Assembly: GCA_023487765.1 (NCBI GenBank)
Contig: JAMDBW010000030.1
Span: 361 to 33,224, forward strand
Direction: 5' to 3'
Origin: Thermoplasmatota archaeon
GTDB taxonomy: Archaea; Thermoplasmatota; Thermoplasmata; Thermoplasmatales; Thermoplasmataceae
DNA length: 32,864 nucleotides
This document shows positions 17,921 through 24,534 of the stretch, piece after piece (positions within the stretch are counted from its first letter, which is position 1; the number at the start of each line of letters is the position of its first letter). The translations under genes and the position numbers were made by a program. Under the pieces are notes generated by a model. The model saw only the letters and a list, made by a program, of their open reading frames with translations, had not been told where the DNA came from and made no database searches.

Positions 17921-18137
17921 ACTACCTGTGGTTTCCGGCAAAAAAGTTGTCAAGGTCCTGACAAAAATCGGTTTCTTCATGGACCATCAGACCGGGAGCC
18001 ACATAATTATGAGAAAAGAAGGAGAAAAGTCCCTTACAATATCGGTTCCAAAACATGAAGAGATGAAAACCGGTACTTTAAGGACTTTAATAAAACAAAC
18101 TGGTTTAACAGTGGACGAATTCCTGAAACGTCTATAA
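17913..18137 (+). CDS. hicA: HicA family mRNA interferase toxin
   Basis: 74 residues, dsRNA-binding-like fold. The signature KKVVKVLTKIGFFMDHQTGSHIIMR places the catalytic histidine at H30 in GSH, followed by LTISVPKHEEMKTGTLRTLIKQTGLTVDEFL, the usual C-terminal half. HicA toxins cleave mRNA and tmRNA in a ribosome-independent manner and arrest growth until HicB is resupplied. All family residues are present, so it should be active. It starts eight bases inside hicB, consistent with coupled translation. Confidence 0.92.
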   Translation: MPKLPVVSGKKVVKVLTKIGFFMDHQTGSHIIMRKEGEKSLTISVPKHEEMKTGTLRTLIKQTGLTVDEFLKRL

Positions 18138-18363
18138 TCCGAACACAAAAGATACCACTGGGATATACCGAGTGGAAAATTTTTGAAATCACAAAAATGG
18201 CAGGTCATATGCTATGACAAAGGCCTGAAACAAAGGCTTAAATTGAATTACAAGACGTCAGGATAATAATGATTGAGACGTTTCCGGGCTTTTCTGGCAT
18301 GTATTTCTGTCCTGCAATAACTTTCTAATTTTTCTCAAACGTTACGTTGACGTTATCTGCACT

Positions 18364-18708
18364 ATGTCAATCATGGAAATTCAAGATATCATTACAGGGG
18401 ACGGGATCAGGATCCTCAGGCCCGATCAATATCATGCACTCATGGGGGTTTCCAAGAAATTATCAAGCCAGACCTAGCTTGATGCCAAAATGTTTCAATG
18501 TAACAATGGATCGCGCCTCAAGGAATACTTCGCCGACTATGGATCAGATTCGCAGGAAAAGGGGATATCGAAGAAAAGATCACCGGGAAAGAGGCCTTAC
18601 TCAATCATCAATGGTAAATTCAACGGCGATCACGCACATGTGACAATGGCGGGGTGTGTTTGTGTAAAGGTGATGTTCAAGTGTCTTTACTACAATCTTT
18701 TACGCTGA
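18364..18708 (+). pseudogene. Decayed reading frame with an internal TAG
   Basis: A single plus frame reads from ATG 18364 (MSIMEIQDIITGDGIRIL...) to about 18474, meets TAG at 18475-18477, then continues in the same frame (LDAKMFQCNNGSRLKEYF...) to a stop at 18708. The two halves join without frame change, and composition on both sides is protein-like. FQCNNGSRLKEYFADYG has a faint resemblance to the D-N-G-x-E region of DDE transposases, without enough context to claim it. I take it as a decayed gene, possibly of mobile-element origin, next to the toxin-antitoxin pair. Readthrough of the TAG is possible but nothing supports it. Confidence 0.35.
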
Positions 18709-19117
18709 TGAAACTGAAAAAACATGGGAAGATGGCAGCAGCTATCTGAAATGAGCGAAAAAGAAGAGAAAAACAGGAGAAATTAAGGGACTTCCGGAAG
18801 AATGTTCTCATTCAGCCGTATGATCACGTCAGATATCCGGATTTTTCTATTATCTAACTAGAGATTCGACGAGAATACAGAAAACGTCTAACGTTTCGTG
18901 AAGGGGCGAGGCGCAACCAGAGTCAATCATCCCCTCCCCCCTCACTGGTGTGGTCTCCTCGGGGAGGAATTAGATGAAGTATTGTCCTGTAACGATCTTG
19001 CATTGAAAAGCACTCTGAGGCTGTGGTGCATGGATCGGTAAGATATTACCACGTCCTGATAATACCGGATTGCTTTCTGACACTGTTCTCAAAAGCGCGT
19101 CTGTTCGTACCTAATTG
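18709..19117. other. Intergenic stretch without a recognised gene
   Basis: About 400 bases between the decayed frame and the promoter at 19118. The only structure noticed is an imperfectly spaced inverted repeat, CCTCCCC (18933-18939) and GGGGAGG (18961-18967), with about 21 bases between, which could be a transcript hairpin. No RNA gene was recognised. Confidence 0.45.
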
Positions 19118-19125
19118 TATAAATA
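19118..19125 (+). promoter_or_regulatory. Consensus TATA box and Shine-Dalgarno leader before the 131-residue gene
   Basis: TATAAATA is a perfect archaeal TATA element. A start site about 25 bases on (around 19146) would leave a leader of some 20 bases carrying GGGAGGAG (19154-19161), seven bases before ATG 19168. This is one of the few leadered promoters in the window. Confidence 0.7.
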
Positions 19126-19167
19126 AGCGGATCGATTATATAATCATGGGAACGGGAGGAGAAAAAA

Positions 19168-19563
19168 ATGCAATTCACATATTCGGACGAGGAAATAAGA
19201 GATTTGCTGAAAAATCCTGCCCCATCCGCTCAATCAAACGAAATCGCTGATCCCAGATTTTTTGACTACTGGCTTCAAAATCTACGTACCGGGGCACCAG
19301 AAAGAGGGCTGGATTTCAAGTACGGCAGATACGTGCTTTCACGCTTCGACTCAATTTACGGTACAAGTGAATATTATGTACTGGATGTTCTGAATCCGTA
19401 TTTCAGTGTAACATTCGAAGAATTCTGTGACATGGACGCAAAGAAGCTGCTTCCCGTTGAAATGACATCGAAGCAGAGGTTAATGATCATTTTGAGAAGC
19501 CTGATAGGTTCACTTATCATGGTTGCCGCAATGACATACATTATCTTCAATTCGCTTAAGTAA
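19168..19563 (+). CDS. Small C-terminally anchored membrane protein, unknown function
   Basis: 131 residues. The first about 105 are soluble, acidic and aromatic (SDEEIRDLLKN, DPRFFDYWLQNL, YVLDVLNPYFSVTFEEF). A single hydrophobic helix near the C-terminus (LMIILRSLIGSLIMVAAMTYIIF) ends four residues before the stop, the layout of a tail-anchored protein with the soluble domain in the cytoplasm. There is no signal peptide or known catalytic motif. Strong TATA and Shine-Dalgarno sites show that it is a real, well-expressed gene. It lies alone between the hicBA remnant region and a convergent methyltransferase gene. I cannot name a family. Confidence 0.7.
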   Translation: MQFTYSDEEIRDLLKNPAPSAQSNEIADPRFFDYWLQNLRTGAPERGLDFKYGRYVLSRFDSIYGTSEYYVLDVLNPYFSVTFEEFCDMDAKKLLPVEMTSKQRLMIILRSLIGSLIMVAAMTYIIFNSLK

Positions 19564-19584
19564 CGGGCAGGTTGAAACGAAACC

Positions 19585-20139
19585 CTATTTTTGTAATACT
19601 GCCCACCGGTAAGTCATAGTGGCACCCTTTTCTACCGCATGAAAGTCCTGAAGGATTCTATCCCACTCTTCCCGGTACACGTTCCTCGGGTCTTTTCCGG
19701 GTAAAGTTCTGGTAACACTGACAAAAGCCATGGCACCAGGTTTGAGGATGCGCATCATTTCATCGAGTGCTTTCTTATGTTCAGACATGCAGCAGATCAT
19801 CAGGTGGGAAAAAACATAATCCATTGAATTGCTTTCTACTCCCGGGATATGGGAGCCTGAAGAAACCAATATCCGAACGTTACCGATGTGCAGGTTAACC
19901 ATCTTCATTCTAAGCCGCTCAACTGTTTTCTCATCAGGATCCAGAGCAGTTACTGTACCTTCGGGGCCAACCAGTGAAGACAGCTTGACCGTGAAGTATC
20001 CCGGACCCGATCCTATGTCGGCGACCGCCATTCCCGGTTTTAGATATTTACCAATAAATGTTAGTGGAGATTTCTCAAGTTTTCTAAAAGGATTGTCGAG
20101 TATTAACGGAGGAATGTACCGGTCCTGTTTTTCTGGCAT
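19585..20139 (-). CDS. Class I SAM-dependent methyltransferase
   Basis: 184 residues. Motif I is VADIGSGPGYFTVKLSSLV (39-57) with strand-2 acid in TALDPDE, motif IV region MDYVFSHLMICCM, and the post-II MMRILKPGAMAFVSV typical of UbiE/MenG and related methyltransferases. The N-terminus PPLILDNPFRKLEKSP resembles small archaeal and bacterial members of the Methyltransferase-11/31 group with unknown substrate. It converges on the anchored protein gene and is divergent from gmhA; a TATA-like ACTTTATTCA (20170-20161) is 26 bases upstream of the ATG. Confidence 0.8.
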   Translation of the reverse strand: MPEKQDRYIPPLILDNPFRKLEKSPLTFIGKYLKPGMAVADIGSGPGYFTVKLSSLVGPEGTVTALDPDEKTVERLRMKMVNLHIGNVRILVSSGSHIPGVESNSMDYVFSHLMICCMSEHKKALDEMMRILKPGAMAFVSVTRTLPGKDPRNVYREEWDRILQDFHAVEKGATMTYRWAVLQK

Positions 20140-20230
20140 AAATGATATAGGATAACATAGTGAATAAAGTTAGCTCGAGACAGCAAATTGGAGAGGTCTG
20201 TTGTTGGTATTTCTATGGCAATCAAGAAAA

Positions 20231-20240
20231 TTAATATTGA
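20231..20240 (+). promoter_or_regulatory. Probable TATA box of gmhA
   Basis: TTAATATTGA centred about 24 bases before GTG 20259. It supports the GTG as the start and a leaderless message. Confidence 0.5.
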
Positions 20241-20258
20241 TCAGATCATTATTCAGCC

Positions 20259-20813
20259 GTGAATCTTAAGGAGTATCTGTCTTCCGGTTCAAAAGCACGT
20301 AATTCAGTAAACGTTTCCGAAGTTGAAGAGGTTTCACGGATATTATATAAAACGATTATCGGTGGAGGCAAACTGGTGACCTTTGGAAATGGGGGCTCTG
20401 CAGCTGATGCGCAGCACTTTGTCGCTGAACTTACGGGGCACTTCCTGGTTGAGAGGAAACCATTACCTGCAATAGCGCTGACTACGAACACCAGTGCCCT
20501 TACCGCAATTGGCAATGATTACACATATGAAGACATTTTTGACAGGCAGGTAAAAGCCCTCGTGACCGCTAAGGACATGGTTTTCGGAATCAGTACTTCC
20601 GGGAACTCACTGAATGTTATCAGGGCAATCAAGTCTGCCAATGAGATTGGTGCGTACACTGTGGCAATGACAGGCGTGTCAGGCGGGAAGCTGAAAGGAA
20701 TTGCAAAAAAAATGATCACTGTGGAATCGGATTTCACGCCTGTGATTCAGGAGGTTCACATAGCCATAATCCACATGATATGCATGGAACTCGACAGGCT
20801 GCTTCTGGCGTGA
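20259..20813 (+). CDS. gmhA: Sedoheptulose 7-phosphate isomerase
   Basis: SIS-domain isomerase converting sedoheptulose 7-phosphate to D-glycero-D-manno-heptose 7-phosphate, the first step of nucleotide-heptose synthesis. 184 residues, normal length. Seen: FGNGGSAADAQHFVAEL (41-57), the phosphate-binding SIS loop; RKPLPAIALTTNTS; and GISTSGNSLNVIRAI, the second SIS loop. The C-terminal EVHIAIIHMICMELD carries the conserved Glu/His pair of GmhA. Heptose use is textbook for bacterial lipopolysaccharide; an archaeon lacks LPS, so the product is more likely used for surface glycans. Starts at GTG behind a TATA box. Confidence 0.92.
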   Translation: MNLKEYLSSGSKARNSVNVSEVEEVSRILYKTIIGGGKLVTFGNGGSAADAQHFVAELTGHFLVERKPLPAIALTTNTSALTAIGNDYTYEDIFDRQVKALVTAKDMVFGISTSGNSLNVIRAIKSANEIGAYTVAMTGVSGGKLKGIAKKMITVESDFTPVIQEVHIAIIHMICMELDRLLLA

Positions 20814-20956
20814 AAATACTGGACCAGGAGGAAGTTGAGCCTGAAACTGGCGGCCAGAAATACTTCCGGTACACAATAAAAAGTGGTTCATTGCTTCCTG
20901 AGGCTGCAAGTCCTTTCTGTCATGACATATTAGCCGACCGGATCTTCCGCGATTAG
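20810..20956 (+). CDS. Possible 48-residue protein coupled to gmhA
   Basis: GTG at 20810 overlaps the gmhA stop (GTGA) and opens a 48-codon frame, MKILDQEEVEPETGGQ..., ending at TAG 20954-20956. Composition is ordinary and protein-like, and the overlap is of the kind used in coupled genes. There is no family signature, and the length is within what chance allows, so this is weak. The rest of the gap to 21116 holds no recognised feature. Confidence 0.25.
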   Translation: MKILDQEEVEPETGGQKYFRYTIKSGSLLPEAASPFCHDILADRIFRD

Positions 20957-21116
20957 GCCGATCATCTCTTCTCAAACAGTTGATTAATTCCTTCGGTGAT
21001 GGGGAGAATTTAGCCAATTTTAGTTGAAACCTGACAGAAACAGCGGGAAAAATAGAGAGTGAACCGATTTAGAGGATAGATCTGCCAGCACGAAATCCAT
21101 CTGCACAGGAGAGATA

Positions 21117-21542
21117 TTACGGGATGCGAACGCGTGGGTTCGGTTTTCCGCTATGAGTGCCATAGATCAGCGTCTCATTATTTATCCGTTCTTCAAAGTC
21201 AAGAAGGAAAGCATCCATGCTCTTCTTCAGGTTATTTACGCGGTCTTCCACCACCTTTCTGATTTCGGTTATATCATTCGGGAAATATCTTGCAATACGG
21301 CCGCCATGGTCAAGGGAAAACATATCCTTGTAGATGATTCCAAGGGAAACGAGCTTCTGCAAATTCCTGAAAACCGTGCTCCTGTCCTTGCCGAGGCTCT
21401 CTGCCAGTTCGTCCAGCGTGATTCCGCTCCTCGCTATAATTGTATAAAACAGCCTGACCTCAAGATCGTTGAGATCGAGGAAACATGAAAGCAGATCAGC
21501 ACATTTCGCAGATGATCTAGTAAGGGAAGAGAGTGATACCAT
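21117..21542 (-). CDS. HTH transcriptional regulator (TrmB/MarR-like)
   Basis: 141 residues. A winged helix-turn-helix occupies about 25-90: LNDLEVRLFYTIIARSGITLDELAESLGKDRSTVFRNLQKLVSLGIIYKD, with LDELAESLGKDRSTVFRNLQKL as the HTH itself, and a wing (GGRIARYFPN). A C-terminal helix (EIRKVVEDRVNNLKKSMDAFLLDFEERI) probably dimerises. Without a sugar-binding TrmB domain, it is closest to small archaeal MarR/TrmB-like HTH proteins. It is divergent from the thioredoxin operon with 127 bases between, so regulation of that operon and of itself is likely. Its TATA box coincides with the palindrome ATATCGATAT (21565-21574). Confidence 0.8.
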   Translation of the reverse strand: MVSLSSLTRSSAKCADLLSCFLDLNDLEVRLFYTIIARSGITLDELAESLGKDRSTVFRNLQKLVSLGIIYKDMFSLDHGGRIARYFPNDITEIRKVVEDRVNNLKKSMDAFLLDFEERINNETLIYGTHSGKPNPRVRIP

Positions 21543-21564
21543 GAGTCTGGTATCGTAAAGTCCT

Positions 21565-21574
21565 ATATCGATAT
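21565..21574. promoter_or_regulatory. Palindrome over the regulator's TATA position
   Basis: ATATCGATAT is a 10-bp perfect palindrome centred about 27 bases upstream of the regulator's ATG (21542), where a TATA box is expected. TATCG also recurs as TATCGTAAA (21551-21559) and TATCGCAAA (21591-21599). A bound regulator could block its own promoter and affect the divergent thioredoxin promoter (GTTAAATCAT, about 21603-21612). Confidence 0.35.
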
Positions 21575-21669
21575 TGCGCTTGAATGGAAATATCGCAAAA
21601 TAGTTAAATCATATTATGATACTGGTTGGTGACATATCTCAGATAGTCACGACATTCAGGAGAATATGC

Positions 21670-22086
21670 ATGTCAGAAGAAAACATAGAAAAGATAAGGG
21701 AAAAGATGTTACATGGTATTATGGCAGAAAAGGTTCCGGGAAGAGGCAATCCGACAATAAGTAAAACGCCAAAGATTCTTACCGATCAGAATTTCGTGAG
21801 GGAAATATCAAATGAAGGTCTCACCGTGGTAGACTTCTGGGCTCCATGGTGCGGACCCTGCAGATTCGTTTCCCCGATCATTGAGGAACTCGCTTCAGAT
21901 TATGCAGGAAAAGTTTCCTTCGGGAAACTCAATGTTGATGAGAACCCCATGGTTTCTTCGCAGTTCATGATCAGGAGCATTCCCACAATCATGTTCTTCA
22001 GGAACGGAAAAGTTGTGGATACACAGATAGGGGCCGTTCCAAAGCCTCACCTTGAGCAGAAAATCAGGAAACATCTGGCGCTTTAA
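21670..22086 (+). CDS. trxA: Thioredoxin
   Basis: Disulfide reductant, 138 residues from ATG 21670. Active site FWAPWCGPCRF puts the redox pair at C61 and C64; the cis-proline motif IPTIMFF follows (SIPT). A charged N-terminal extension of about 35 residues (MSEENIEKIREKML...) precedes the fold; it is unusual against the about 105-residue core form. ATG 21670 is chosen since AGGAG (21658-21662) is seven bases upstream; the in-frame ATG at 21616 would add 18 residues and lacks such a site. It is followed after 16 bases by thioredoxin reductase, so the two form an operon. Confidence 0.94.
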   Translation: MSEENIEKIREKMLHGIMAEKVPGRGNPTISKTPKILTDQNFVREISNEGLTVVDFWAPWCGPCRFVSPIIEELASDYAGKVSFGKLNVDENPMVSSQFMIRSIPTIMFFRNGKVVDTQIGAVPKPHLEQKIRKHLAL

Positions 22087-22102
22087 TTTCGGTTGTGAAA
22101 AA

Positions 22103-23083
22103 TTGGCAACACAGCAGTATGATTGCATTGTGGTGGGAGGAGCATCAGCAGGCCTGACATCAGCCCTGTATCTTTCCAGACAGTCGCTGAAGACCCTAGT
22201 AATATCCAAGGATATCGGCGGACAGGCGCTCCTCACTGATGATATCGAGAATTACCCGGGTTTCAGCGAGATTAGCGGATTCGACCTTATGAACAAGTTT
22301 CAGCAGCAGGTATCTGCCTACGGGGCTGAATTTGTTTATGACGAAGTCGTATCGGCCTCTGTGAATCCAGACGGAAATTTCGCTGTCAAGACAAGGGGCG
22401 AGGAATACACATCAACGGCACTGATACTCGCATTCGGCAAGACGCCCAGAAACCTGGAGGTACCCGGGGAAGAGGAATTCAGGGGGAAAGGAGTATCCTA
22501 CTGTGCAGTGTGCGACGGTCCTCTTTACAAGAAAGCGACTATTGCAGTGGTAGGTATCGGGGAACATGTCCTGCAGGCTGCAGTATACCTGTCAACCCTT
22601 GCGTCGAAGCTTTACGTAGTTTACCGCGGAGCCAGGATCAACGAGGATGATGAACTGTATCAGCAGTTGAGAACGAGGGACAATGTAGAATTTATCCGGA
22701 ACTCCACGGTGAAAGAAATCAAGGGAGGCAGGATTCTGGAAAAAGTCATTGTTGCGTCCAATTCCGGGGAAGACGGCACCGTTCGGGAACTTCAGGTGAG
22801 GGGACTGTTCGTGGAGATGGGATATGTCGCCCGGACAGACTTCGTAAAGGAACTCGTTGAGTTAACCAAGAATAAGGAAATTATCATAGACAAACTTGGA
22901 AACACTTCACGGGAAGGCGTCTTTGCTGCGGGCGACGTGACTGACATACCATATAAACAGGCAGTAATTTCCGCCGGGCAGGGAGCAACTGCAGCTCTCT
23001 CTGCTTTTAACTACATTCAGAAGAAACTCGGAAGGAATACGATACGAACTGACTGGAAATCCGTCAGGATAGAACAAAAATAG
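22103..23083 (+). CDS. trxB: Thioredoxin reductase-like flavoprotein, non-canonical NADPH site
   Basis: Low-Mr thioredoxin reductase, about 326 residues. FAD site VVGGASAGLTSALYL, GGQALLTDDIENYPGF, the redox dithiol C134/C137 in CAVCDGP, and the FAD-C-terminal AAGDVTDIPYKQAVISAGQG are all present. The pyridine nucleotide domain has drifted: the usual GxGxSA reads AVVGIGEHVLQAAVYL, and the HRRxxFRA phosphate clamp reads VYRGARINED. Thioredoxin reductase of T. acidophilum is known not to use NADPH or NADH efficiently, and the same seems to hold here. The ATG at 22052 would overlap thioredoxin by 35 bases; TTG 22103, 16 bases after its stop, begins the conserved YDCIVVGG and is preferred. Confidence 0.9.
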   Translation: MATQQYDCIVVGGASAGLTSALYLSRQSLKTLVISKDIGGQALLTDDIENYPGFSEISGFDLMNKFQQQVSAYGAEFVYDEVVSASVNPDGNFAVKTRGEEYTSTALILAFGKTPRNLEVPGEEEFRGKGVSYCAVCDGPLYKKATIAVVGIGEHVLQAAVYLSTLASKLYVVYRGARINEDDELYQQLRTRDNVEFIRNSTVKEIKGGRILEKVIVASNSGEDGTVRELQVRGLFVEMGYVARTDFVKELVELTKNKEIIIDKLGNTSREGVFAAGDVTDIPYKQAVISAGQGATAALSAFNYIQKKLGRNTIRTDWKSVRIEQK

Positions 23084-23205
23084 TCAAATTGGCGGTTTCC
23101 CGTTATTTTTTTCTCTGATGCCGGATGGAAATCCTGCATGCAATAGTCATTAACTTTTAATCTTTGAAATGTCTGATCTTACAGAAATAAAAGGAGACAC
23201 ATTCA

Positions 23206-24453
23206 TTGAATGATCTGGGATATAACGCAGATATCAAGGACGGCGTACCGTCAGGGGCGGACGAGATTCTGCTGGACAACGCAGCACCCCCTGAATCGGC
23301 AGTCAACTCGAAGCTCATAGGCAGGAATGAACTCAGGATTGCTCAGGGTATTGAACAGTCTTTCGGAACGAATAAAGGGTACCACGTTCACGTAATCAAG
23401 AGCAGAGATGTGGCAAATGCAGACATCTTCTTCTCAAAGGTATCCCGGCTGCTGAATCTTCATGGATACAAAGTCTCCAGGGTCGATCTCGACGGACTCA
23501 AATCACAGGAGCTGCCCGAAACTGCAGATGGCACGACGGCCTATGCAGTCGAGGAAGCAACACTGAGCAGTTTCCTCGGGGAAAAAATCAGGAGCATGGA
23601 ATCTCCGGTAAGATACCTGATATCTAATTCCGCGTTAGGCAAGATAAAGAACCTGATTCTTATTCTCATAGTCTCAGACCAGTTCTATTTTCATCTCAAC
23701 ATGGAGCTTTTCAACGCAGAGGAAGAGAAGGAACGGCATGAAATAGATATTTCCAGAAATGAACCCGGCTATGACTACAGGAAAGTGAACAACACCGGTT
23801 TCCTCTTAATCGGACTGGCGTTTCTGACTTCTGCGGTAAATAACATTTTCGGAGCATATCTGGCGGCTCTTTTTGGAATTCAGCAGGGGATTCTGGCAAT
23901 TTCGGCGCTGATCATGCTTCTTACCGTTATGGGTGTTACAACAAGGGCTTTGACATTTGCATCAGAGGGTGCAGGTTCCAGGCTGGCTACTGAAATCGGC
24001 ATTATGGAATATGTCGGGTTCTTTGTTCTCGGGATTCTCCTCGCGTATCCATCTATCCTGGGGAATCCGTCTGTCAACTTTCCGGCATTAACCGGAAATG
24101 CTGGATACCTGCAACTTTTCACCATGGCGCTTCTGCTTGTTCCGCTGTCAAAATATCCACTTATGCAGGGTCTGAATCACGGGAGGCTGCCAATATACCT
24201 TGCACTGGCTGGTACGGCTGTTCTCGCATATGCTGTACTGATCATTAATAATTTCCTCGTTCCGCCGTTTTTTCACGTTCCCCTTTCTCCATCCTTCCTG
24301 ATGCCGTATTATGGCCTTGGATTCGGATTGCCATCCTATTATCTTCCGCTTTCCGGCCCCCAGTACTTCTACATATGGAACTACATACCATTTTCAGGCA
24401 ATGTTCTACTGGCTATGTCTTACTTCCACTCCTACAGATTCAAGATCAAATGA
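23206..24453 (+). CDS. Polytopic membrane protein with cytoplasmic N-terminal domain, unknown function
   Basis: 415 residues. The first about 185 are soluble (ELRIAQGIEQSFGTNKGYHVHVIKSRDVANADIFFSKVSRLLNLHGYKVSRVDLDGL), with a hydrophobic patch at LILILIVSDQFYFHL near 150-165. Six to seven membrane helices fill the rest (about 194-215, 217-237, 254-275, 290-310, 318-340, then one or two near 350-405). I recognise no transporter or enzyme signature. TTG 23206 has a strong Shine-Dalgarno site AGGAG (23192-23196) nine bases ahead. It follows trxB by 122 bases and may be the third gene of that group. Confidence 0.65.
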   Translation: MNDLGYNADIKDGVPSGADEILLDNAAPPESAVNSKLIGRNELRIAQGIEQSFGTNKGYHVHVIKSRDVANADIFFSKVSRLLNLHGYKVSRVDLDGLKSQELPETADGTTAYAVEEATLSSFLGEKIRSMESPVRYLISNSALGKIKNLILILIVSDQFYFHLNMELFNAEEEKERHEIDISRNEPGYDYRKVNNTGFLLIGLAFLTSAVNNIFGAYLAALFGIQQGILAISALIMLLTVMGVTTRALTFASEGAGSRLATEIGIMEYVGFFVLGILLAYPSILGNPSVNFPALTGNAGYLQLFTMALLLVPLSKYPLMQGLNHGRLPIYLALAGTAVLAYAVLIINNFLVPPFFHVPLSPSFLMPYYGLGFGLPSYYLPLSGPQYFYIWNYIPFSGNVLLAMSYFHSYRFKIK

Positions 24454-24534
24454 TATCCCGGCAGGGTGATTTCTAAAAATGCGGGCGATTGAGTTGCGGT
24501 GCGGGAGAAGTCCATGGTAAGCATTCAACCGCTG

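Noticed and set aside
18475-18477. TAG as a pyrrolysine codon
   Set aside because: No pyrrolysine system is visible, the frame is not a known pyrrolysine protein, and simple decay explains it.
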